From the NCBI GenBank assembly GCA_002438845.1, contig DJRG01000070.1, positions 1 to 13,774 on the forward strand: a DNA stretch of 13,774 bases. Direction: 5' to 3'. The notes below the pieces were generated by a model. The model saw only the letters and a list, made by a program, of their open reading frames with translations, made no database searches and was not told where the DNA came from. The position numbers and the translations under genes were made by a program. This DNA comes from Bacteroidales bacterium UBA6366 (GTDB lineage Bacteria > Bacteroidota > Bacteroidia > Bacteroidales > UBA932). The first letter of the stretch is position 1; every line of letters starts with the position of its first letter. This document shows, piece by piece, positions 1-6,488 of the stretch.

Positions 1-1389
1 CAGGCGGAGACAAAGATCGAGATGGCTGGCTATGACCGCAAGATCGCTTTCGCCAACTATCTGCCGAATGTCTCCGCCACAGGAGCTTACATCTACAACG
101 CCAATGACATTGCCCTTGTCAGCGACGCCACATCCTATAAGCTTCAGAACATGGGTACCTTGGTTCACTCCCAGACCCAAGGGTTGGCTCAGAGCCTGAT
201 GACAGCCATAAAATCCAATCCGGCCGCGGCTCTGGAGTACGCCAGCAGCCCGATGTGGAAGACCGTTCTCGGGACTCTGTCTCAGACTGACATGTCTCAG
301 GCCATCAATGCCTTGGGAAAAGAGATTGATGATGCCTTCCATCCTGATCTCCAGAACGTCTTTGCTGGTGCCGTGACTGTTCAGCAGCCTGTTTTCATGG
401 GTGGAAAAATTGTGGCGGCCAATCATATTGCCAAATTGGCAGAGGAACTGTCAAAGACCCAGTACGACCAGCAGTACCAACAGGTGATAGTGGATGTGGA
501 TCAGGCATATTGGCAGATAGTCTCCATCGCGAACAAGAAGAAGCTTGCGGACGCTTACGCCGACCTGCTTCACAAGATGGAGCACGATGTTGATCTTTCA
601 GTAAAGGAAGGAGTGGCAACGGAGTCCGACGCTCTTCAGATAAAGGTGAAGGCCAATGAGGCGGACATGCTCAAGACTAAGTCGGACAATGGCCTTACCC
701 TTGCGAAGATGTTGCTTTGCAAGCAGATAGGCCTCGATCTCAGCACAGAGATCGTCCTTGCCGACGAAACTCTTTCAGACATACCGGTCCCTCAGATGGG
801 AGCAGCGAAGGATCTCGACCAGATCTATGCCGACAGGCCTGAGATAAAGAGTCTTGATCTTGCTTCAAAGATCTACGACGGAAAAGTAAGGGTCGCAAGG
901 GCTGACATGATGCCGAAGATCGCTTTGATGGCGGGATATTCAGTGACCAACCCTAACCTTAAGAACGGCTTCCAGAAAGACTGGGGCGGTTTCTTCAATG
1001 CAGGCGTCATGGTCAATATTCCTATCTTCCATGGTTTCGAGGCTCTGAGCAAGACCCGTAAGGCCAAGGCTGAGGCCACTCTCTACAGGACCCAGTTGGA
1101 GGATGCCAAGAATCTGATCAACCTTCAGGTCACCCAGCTCCGCAAGCAGGAAGGTGAGGCGTTCGAAAAACTCACGATGGCTCAGAACAACTTAGCGAGC
1201 GCCGAGGAAAATCTCCGTACCGCTACAGTCGGCTTCGAGGAAGGCGTGATCGAGACGAACATCGCCCTCGCCGCCCAGACCGCATGGCTCAAGGCTCATT
1301 CTGAATATATCGACGCGGGAATCGAGCTTCAGATGCTCGCCGCAAACCTCAACAAGGCAGAGGGCAACAGCCACGCCCAGACAAAATAA
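1..1389 (+). CDS. TolC-family outer-membrane efflux protein, 5' truncated by window edge
   Basis: This is a TolC-like outer-membrane factor that would form the trimeric exit duct of a tripartite exporter. The frame is open from base 1, so the ATG at 22 is internal. The 462 visible residues begin in the usual TolC N-terminal pattern, with an A..YLPNVS stretch shortly after the window edge. They show two pseudo-repeated halves rich in long amphipathic helices: a Q/A-rich helix around visible residues 145-220 and another near the C-terminus. Between them lies a beta-strand segment (MMPKIALMAGYSV) that matches the second half-repeat. Only the signal peptide and a few dozen N-terminal residues should be missing, judging by the usual 430-490 aa size. 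It is followed 29 nt later by an HlyD-like adaptor, so it is the first visible gene of the export operon. The substrate is unknown. Confidence 0.9.
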   Translation, partial: QAETKIEMAGYDRKIAFANYLPNVSATGAYIYNANDIALVSDATSYKLQNMGTLVHSQTQGLAQSLMTAIKSNPAAALEYASSPMWKTVLGTLSQTDMSQAINALGKEIDDAFHPDLQNVFAGAVTVQQPVFMGGKIVAANHIAKLAEELSKTQYDQQYQQVIVDVDQAYWQIVSIANKKKLADAYADLLHKMEHDVDLSVKEGVATESDALQIKVKANEADMLKTKSDNGLTLAKMLLCKQIGLDLSTEIVLADETLSDIPVPQMGAAKDLDQIYADRPEIKSLDLASKIYDGKVRVARADMMPKIALMAGYSVTNPNLKNGFQKDWGGFFNAGVMVNIPIFHGFEALSKTRKAKAEATLYRTQLEDAKNLINLQVTQLRKQEGEAFEKLTMAQNNLASAEENLRTATVGFEEGVIETNIALAAQTAWLKAHSEYIDAGIELQMLAANLNKAEGNSHAQTK

Positions 1390-1418
1390 TCAAGGGATAA
1401 TAATAAAAATTTAAGATT

Positions 1419-2405
1419 ATGGAAAAGGAAAAGAAAAGCTACAATCTTGTGATTGGCATTGTGGCGCTTATCGTGATCATTCTTCTGATAGCCATCATCG
1501 GCTATTTCGTTTCAAAACCAAAGCCACTGGTAATTCAGGGTGAGGCCGAGGCCAGTGAATATAGGGTTTCCGGCAAGGTCCCTGGCAGAATCGAGGAGAT
1601 GTATGTCAAGGAAGGCCAGATGGTTCACAAGGGTGACACCGTCGCATTCATCGATTCTCCTGAGGTCCGCGCGAAGCTTGCCCAGGCGAATGCCGTAAAG
1701 GCGGCCGTCAGCGCCCAGAACAGGAAGGCTCAGAACGGGGCACGCAAGGAGCAGATCGCCGGAGCCTATGAGCTTTATCAGACAGCCCTCGTGCAGGAAG
1801 ACGTGATGAAGAAGTCTTTCGAGAGGATCCAGAAACTTTACGACCAGAAGGTCATCGCCGCCCAGAAATACGATGAGGTCAAGGCTAAGTACGATGCCGC
1901 TGTGGCTCAGACTAAAGCCGCGAAGAGTCAGTACGACATGGCCGTGAACGGAGCGCGAGCAGAGGACAAGGCAGCCGCTCAGGCTCTTGTGGATCAGGCC
2001 AACGGTGCTTTGATGGAGGTAGAGTCCTATCTTGGTGAACTTTACCTGACCGCCCCGTCGGACGGAATCATCTCCGCCATATTCCCGAAAGTTGGAGAAT
2101 TGGTGGGTCAGGGCGCTCCTGTCGCAAGTGTGACGGATTTGAACGACATCTGGTTCACGTTCAATGTTCGTGAGGACTATCTTCACGGCATGAAGCAGGG
2201 CGACAAGATCACGGTGATCATCCCGGCTCTTGACGGCAAGGAGGTCCCTGCGACTGTAAACTATGTGGCTGTCCGTGAATCCTACGCCACATGGAAGGCG
2301 ACCAAGGAGACCGGAATGTACGACGCCAAGACCTTTGAGGTCAGAGCCGTTCCGGATGTCAAGGTTGACGGAATCCGTCCAGGCATGTCCGCCATCGTTA
2401 AATAA
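1419..2405 (+). CDS. HlyD/EmrA-like membrane fusion protein (periplasmic adaptor)
   Basis: This 328-aa adaptor would link the inner-membrane permeases to the TolC-like duct. A short charged N-terminus (MEKEKK) precedes one membrane anchor at about residues 9-31. Next come the first half of the biotinyl/lipoyl-like domain (about 38-80, with KVPGRIEEMYVKEGQMVHKGD), an Ala/Lys/Gln-rich coiled-coil hairpin (about 82-200) and the second lipoyl half with the family signature LTAPSDGIIS (about 210-219). The beta-barrel region ends in GIRPGMSAIVK. The start is the ATG after an A/T-rich leader without a Shine-Dalgarno, which is normal in Bacteroidota. The length is typical of the YhiI/EmrA-like adaptors that accompany ABC-2 permeases. 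It lies 29 nt after the TolC gene; the first permease follows after a 170-nt gap occupied largely by a repeat element. Confidence 0.92.
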   Translation: MEKEKKSYNLVIGIVALIVIILLIAIIGYFVSKPKPLVIQGEAEASEYRVSGKVPGRIEEMYVKEGQMVHKGDTVAFIDSPEVRAKLAQANAVKAAVSAQNRKAQNGARKEQIAGAYELYQTALVQEDVMKKSFERIQKLYDQKVIAAQKYDEVKAKYDAAVAQTKAAKSQYDMAVNGARAEDKAAAQALVDQANGALMEVESYLGELYLTAPSDGIISAIFPKVGELVGQGAPVASVTDLNDIWFTFNVREDYLHGMKQGDKITVIIPALDGKEVPATVNYVAVRESYATWKATKETGMYDAKTFEVRAVPDVKVDGIRPGMSAIVK

Positions 2406-2409
2406 AGGT

Positions 2410-2518
2410 TAAGTGCCACTTTGCCTTTTACCTGATTTACCGCTTGCGGTGGTAAGTCCCTCCCCCGAGGGGAGGGATTTAGGGTAGGGGTAACGTGAAT
2501 GGATTGTTCTGGCACTTA
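2410..2518. repeat. Compact palindromic element with 9-bp terminal inverted repeats (MITE- or REP-like)
   Basis: The sequence TAAGTGCCA (2410-2418) is matched by its exact reverse complement TGGCACTTA (2510-2518), bounding about 109 bp. Inside are two further palindromes. One is ACCG-CTTG-CGGT (2439-2450). The other is a perfect 9-bp stem, TCCCTCCCC (2457-2465) with GGGGAGGGA (2469-2477), around a CGA loop. There is no T-tract after the strong stem, so a simple intrinsic terminator is unlikely. The element begins 5 nt after the HlyD stop and fills most of the gap to the first permease. Without a second copy or a visible target-site duplication, calling it mobile is an inference. It could instead act as an RNA hairpin tuning expression within the operon. 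Confidence 0.55.
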
Positions 2519-2575
2519 TTACGAACGTGTGATAATTTATTAGTAAGTATTTACATCTTTCGAGAGATAACGTTT

Positions 2576-3748
2576 ATGAACAACAATTGGCAGAGAATTA
2601 TTGCGGTCGCCCGCCGCGAACTCAGGATAATAAGGCAGCGCCCGCTCTATCTTCTGGGTTCGGTAGGCGTGATCGCTTTCTGCGCCATATTCTTTCTGAC
2701 ATTTCTGAAGGCGGGTCTGCCGAGTGATGTTCCGATAGGCCTTGTGGACTATGATTATTCATCGACTTCCAGGAATTTCTGCCAGCAGTTGGACGCCACC
2801 CAGTTGGGCAAGGTCATCCACTACGATTCATTCGCCGCTGCCAGAGAGGACATGAACAGAGGCAAGATCGCCGCTGTGTGTGTGGTTCCTGTCGGGATGA
2901 ATGATGACATCCAGGCGAACAGACAGCCTAAGATCACGTTCTATGTCAACGGATTGTACTTTGTCAGCGGAGCGTTGGCGTGGAAGGATCTGCTCACAAT
3001 GGTCAACCTGACCAACGGAGCCGTCCAGAGAGAGGCGTTCAGGGCGAGAGGCTACAATGACAGCCAGATCATGGGTATGATCCAGCCTGTCAATGTGGAT
3101 CTGCATCAGATCGGCAACACCACGACCAACTACAGCTATTACCTGTGCAGTGTCCTGCTGCCGGGTGTGCTGGAGATGATAGCGATAATCGTCCTGATAT
3201 ATTCATTAGGAGCGGAGTTGAAGTACGGTACGTCACGTCACCTGCTTAAGACGTCGGGAAACTCTATCGTCTCCGCGCTTGCCGGCAAGCTGCTGGTCTG
3301 GACATTGACTTTCTCGGCGATAGGCTTGATCCTTATCCTGCTGATGTACCATCAGTTGCACTTCCCGTTGGCCGGCTCGATCTGGAACATGTTCTTGGGA
3401 ATATTCCTGATGATTTTCGCCAGTGAGGCGATCGCTATCTTCATCATCGAGATGCTTCCGGTGCCGAGATTGGCGTTGAGTATCGGAGCTCTTTACAGCG
3501 TGCTCGGGTTCTCGCTTTCCGGCTTCACGCTTCCGATCGAGGCGATGCCTCCTTACATTCAGGGGCTCGCCGCCGCATTCCCGCTGAGGCATTACTATGA
3601 GTTTTATGTTCAAGAGGCCATCTTCGGAGCTGGATTCGCTGGATGGTGGAAGCAGGCGATATATCTGCTTCTGTTCATCCTTGTGCCTCTCGTAGGTCTG
3701 ACACGACTTAAGAAGGCGTATATTCATCAGAACTTCCCTAAAGACTAA
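2576..3748 (+). CDS. ABC-2 type transporter permease (YhhJ/YbhR-like), first of a pair
   Basis: This 390-aa inner-membrane permease of an ABC-2 exporter has the YhhJ/YbhS/YbhR architecture. One N-terminal membrane helix (about 26-45) is followed by a large periplasmic domain (about 46-188, with VPIGLVDYD and ITFYVNG). About five C-terminal helices follow (near 190-210, 232-257, 268-291, 298-320 and 360-376), with the family-typical GFTLPIEAMPP segment at 316-326. The ATG at 2576 is preferred over the in-frame ATG at 2495. The longer form would add 27 residues partly encoded by the repeat element, while the shorter form begins directly with the cytoplasmic N-helix MNNNWQRIIAVARRELR. It stops 5 nt before the second permease, so translational coupling is likely. 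Substrate unknown; such sets are commonly annotated as drug or lipid exporters. Confidence 0.9.
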   Translation: MNNNWQRIIAVARRELRIIRQRPLYLLGSVGVIAFCAIFFLTFLKAGLPSDVPIGLVDYDYSSTSRNFCQQLDATQLGKVIHYDSFAAAREDMNRGKIAAVCVVPVGMNDDIQANRQPKITFYVNGLYFVSGALAWKDLLTMVNLTNGAVQREAFRARGYNDSQIMGMIQPVNVDLHQIGNTTTNYSYYLCSVLLPGVLEMIAIIVLIYSLGAELKYGTSRHLLKTSGNSIVSALAGKLLVWTLTFSAIGLILILLMYHQLHFPLAGSIWNMFLGIFLMIFASEAIAIFIIEMLPVPRLALSIGALYSVLGFSLSGFTLPIEAMPPYIQGLAAAFPLRHYYEFYVQEAIFGAGFAGWWKQAIYLLLFILVPLVGLTRLKKAYIHQNFPKD

Positions 3749-3753
3749 GTGAC

Positions 3754-5031
3754 ATGAGAAATTCATACGCAAAAACATGGATCAAGGACTTCTGGGGCAT
3801 ATTCTGCCATGAGTTCCGACAGATTTTCTCGGACAGCGGAGTGCTGCTGATCTTCCTTGTCGCTGGACTGGCCTATCCACTGCTGTACAATGTAGTCTAT
3901 CTGAACGGTATACTTTCGGACACACCGGTCGCGGTGGTCGATAATTGTGACAGCCCGGACAGTCATCGTTTCATAAGGGAAATTGACGCCACCAGAGAGG
4001 TGGCGGTCGCGGCTAACTGTGTGAATATGGCCGAGGCGGAGAAGATGATGCAGGAACGCAAGGTCAACGGCATCATTTATTTTCCTTCAGATTTCAGTGA
4101 GAAACTTGTCAGGAACGAGACTGCGACATTCTCCGTCTATGCGGACATGAGCAGTTTCCTGTACTACAAGAACGCCCTGATGGCCACCAACTTCGTGATG
4201 CTGCATGAGGTCGGGCAGATTCAGATGCAGAGGTTTGCATCAGCCGGCATGTCGGAACAACAGATTTCGCAGACTGTGAAACCGCTTGGGTACGAGGATA
4301 ACAACCCGTACAACAGGGCCTTCAACTATAGTTTCTTCCTGATTTCGGCGATCCTGATGATCATCATCCAGCAGACGTTGTTCTACGGAATGTCTCTGTT
4401 GGTCGGAACGGCAAGGGAGAGGAACCGTAGCTTCGCCTCACTGCCTGACAAGCTTGAAGGACATGGTGTGGGACGTGTGGTTCTTGGCCGAGGGGGTGCC
4501 TACTGGCTGTTGTACCTTGCTGTCGGCATGTACATAGCCTTCATCGTGCCGGCCATATTCGGAATCCCTCAAAGGGGAGAGTTTCATGATGTTCTGGCCC
4601 TGCTGGTGTTCTTCATAACGGATTGTGTGTTCTTCAGCATGACCTGGAGCACGTTGATCACAAGGAGGGAGTCGGTTTTCCTTCTCTTCCTTGCGATGTC
4701 ACCGGTGGCTCTGTTCCTGACAGGCTGTTCATGGCCGACAATCGCTTTCCCAGAGTTTTGGAAATGGTTCTCCTACATATTCCCGTCCACATTCGGAGCG
4801 CAAGGTTTCATCAACCTCAGCACCGCCGGCGGAGATATGGGGGCCGCTGATGTGCAGATGAAGGCGATGATCGTGCAGACCATCATCTACTTCTTCCTTG
4901 CCTGCGCCGCGATCTATCTTGAGAATTGGGTCCTTCGTCACAAGGAGGCTTTGATAGAGAGACGCAACCGCTTGGAAAAACGAGTAGGAATCGACCGCGC
5001 GGAAGACGCGAAGATCATTGCCGGCGAATAG
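3754..5031 (+). CDS. ABC-2 type transporter permease (YhhJ/YbhR-like), second of a pair
   Basis: This 425-aa partner permease shares the layout of the preceding gene. A first helix lies at about 29-50 and a periplasmic domain spans about 51-190 (opening with TPVAVVDNCDSPDSHRF, later FSVYADMSSFLYYKNAL). Further helices lie near 192-216, 247-269, 279-299, 308-325 and 371-390. It ends in a cytoplasmic, positively charged tail of about 35 residues (RHKEALIERRNRLEKR), longer than that of its partner. The two probably form a heterodimeric membrane core working with the adaptor and duct encoded upstream. No Walker A/B or signature-motif protein is in the operon, so the energising ATPase must be encoded elsewhere or be absent. 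The gene ends 22 nt before a strong inverted repeat that probably terminates the operon. Confidence 0.9.
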   Translation: MRNSYAKTWIKDFWGIFCHEFRQIFSDSGVLLIFLVAGLAYPLLYNVVYLNGILSDTPVAVVDNCDSPDSHRFIREIDATREVAVAANCVNMAEAEKMMQERKVNGIIYFPSDFSEKLVRNETATFSVYADMSSFLYYKNALMATNFVMLHEVGQIQMQRFASAGMSEQQISQTVKPLGYEDNNPYNRAFNYSFFLISAILMIIIQQTLFYGMSLLVGTARERNRSFASLPDKLEGHGVGRVVLGRGGAYWLLYLAVGMYIAFIVPAIFGIPQRGEFHDVLALLVFFITDCVFFSMTWSTLITRRESVFLLFLAMSPVALFLTGCSWPTIAFPEFWKWFSYIFPSTFGAQGFINLSTAGGDMGAADVQMKAMIVQTIIYFFLACAAIYLENWVLRHKEALIERRNRLEKRVGIDRAEDAKIIAGE

Positions 5032-5053
5032 ATTATAATCAGGCGGTAAATAC

Positions 5054-5093
5054 CAAATCCCGAATTTTGCACGTAACCAAAATTCGGGATTTG
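5054..5093. terminator. Bidirectional terminator-like inverted repeat between convergent operons
   Basis: A perfect 16-bp inverted repeat, CAAATCCCGAATTTTG (5054-5069) and CAAAATTCGGGATTTG (5078-5093), flanks an 8-nt loop. The plus-strand side continues TATTTAT and the minus-strand side continues into GTATTTACC, both moderately T-rich. It lies in the 118-nt gap between the end of the plus-strand export operon and the end of the minus-strand aldolase operon. That is where a shared terminator is expected. Termination in either direction is inferred from structure and position. Confidence 0.8.
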
Positions 5094-5149
5094 TATTTAT
5101 CGCTGGCCCTTTAGATTATGTGAAATATCTTGTTGACCGACTGGTAACT

Positions 5150-6457
5150 TTATTCTCCGACGTGGAACGCCACGCGGAGTTCCTCGATCTCTTCGTCGGT
5201 GATAGGGTTCAGTTTGCCCAGCGGAGCCGCAAGGATCAGTGAGCGGGCGCTGAAATCAGCGACCTCAAGACGGTCGAACGTGTTGATGAGTTGGTCACCT
5301 GTCACAACAACTGAATCGTTTTCCAGCATCACGAACGGTCTGTGCTTGAACTCGTCGGCGAGTTCGTTCAGATGCTCGTTGTACTGGCTTCCGAACGGGA
5401 ATGTCGGGATGTCCTGAAGGAATATCCAGCTCTCCGGGATTGTGCGGACGTCGAATTTCACACCAGTCGTGCAGAATCCCATCAGGGAAGGGGACTGGGT
5501 CAGGATGATGGAGTTGACCTTCGGGTTGCGGCGGTAGATCTCGTAGTGGAGCGCCACTGAGCGGCTTGCGTTCTTTCCTGCTTCCACCATTCCGTCTTTG
5601 ACCTGAACGATGTCTCCTGGCTCAAGATCCCAACGCTGCATGCTGGACGGGGTGATGAGGAAGTCGTTGCCTCTCCATCGCACTGAAGCCGTACCGTACG
5701 AGCTGCACATGAGCCCCTGCGAGCAGGCTCTGCGTACAATCTTGCAGATTTCAGCGCGGATCGCCCTTTCGTCGGAAGGGTGGGTGACGTTCATGAAATG
5801 TTGGAACGGAACGTTGACCGCCTTCTCGTGCTGGAGGATCTGATCCTCGCTGAGGTATTTTGGCTCGCCCAAAGTCTTGGCGTTCAAGATCGTGCGGGCG
5901 CAGAGCTCAAGGGTCTCGAATCTCTGGTAAGCGTCGGCGATGTCATCCCCGGCGACAACTACTCCGTGGTTTTCCATGATGACGGCCTTGTAGTCAGGGT
6001 TTTTCTTGAACTCGGCCACGATCTTCTTTCCAAGAAGCTCGCTTCCTGGGAGGGCATATTCAGCGAATCCTACAGGGCCGCAGGTCGCGCGCGCCTGAGG
6101 GATTATGCTCGTGTCCGGGACCTGGTGGACCATGCTGAATGTCACCAGCCCAGGAGGGTGGGCGTGGATCACAGAATGGATATGCGGGTTCATCTTGTAG
6201 ATGGCCTTGTGGAACGGGTACTCGGAAGAAGGTCTGTGAGGGCCTACGATGGTTCCGTCAGCCTTCACACACATGATGTCCGCTGGTGTAAGGGAACCCT
6301 TGTCAATCGCCGCCGGGGTGATCCACATGTCTCCGTTGTCGTCCATGATGGACAGATTGCCTCCGGAGGTGGTGGTCATCTCACTGCGATAGATCCTGCC
6401 GATAATGATAGCGATCTGCTCGGCCGGATGCATCAGATTTACGTCAAGTTGTTTCAT
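5150..6457 (-). CDS. Tandem-domain class II aldolase/adducin-family protein with degenerate second domain
   Basis: The 435 residues hold two successive class II aldolase/adducin folds. The first (about 8-195) has the full active-site set: SGGN at 31-34, the acid/base Glu in SSEYPFH (E79), the HAH zinc pair (H98, H100) and ENHG with the third histidine (H164). The second (about 230-420) aligns clearly (HYEIYRRNP against HKAIYKMNP). However, at the matching positions it carries S300 for E79, L319 and Q321 for the two histidines, and D381 for H164, and SGGN becomes SYGT. Only domain 1 is therefore expected to bind metal and catalyse retro-aldol cleavage or a related reaction on a sugar phosphate; domain 2 is probably structural or regulatory. 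It lies 31 nt after the bifunctional aldolase/dehydrogenase and is the last gene of the minus-strand operon. Substrate not determinable. Confidence 0.88.
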   Translation of the reverse strand: MKQLDVNLMHPAEQIAIIIGRIYRSEMTTTSGGNLSIMDDNGDMWITPAAIDKGSLTPADIMCVKADGTIVGPHRPSSEYPFHKAIYKMNPHIHSVIHAHPPGLVTFSMVHQVPDTSIIPQARATCGPVGFAEYALPGSELLGKKIVAEFKKNPDYKAVIMENHGVVVAGDDIADAYQRFETLELCARTILNAKTLGEPKYLSEDQILQHEKAVNVPFQHFMNVTHPSDERAIRAEICKIVRRACSQGLMCSSYGTASVRWRGNDFLITPSSMQRWDLEPGDIVQVKDGMVEAGKNASRSVALHYEIYRRNPKVNSIILTQSPSLMGFCTTGVKFDVRTIPESWIFLQDIPTFPFGSQYNEHLNELADEFKHRPFVMLENDSVVVTGDQLINTFDRLEVADFSARSLILAAPLGKLNPITDEEIEELRVAFHVGE

Positions 6458-6488
6458 AATATTAATGAGTTACATTAAATTGTCTTAT

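Noticed and set aside
2457..2477. GC-rich hairpin as a terminator of the TolC-HlyD part of the operon
   Set aside because: The stem is strong but no T-tract follows on either strand, and the permease genes downstream clearly belong to the same export function.
2495..2575. Longer start for the first ABC-2 permease
   Set aside because: The extra 27 residues are partly encoded by the repeat element and do not resemble the N-terminus of the family; the ATG at 2576 begins directly with the expected cytoplasmic segment.
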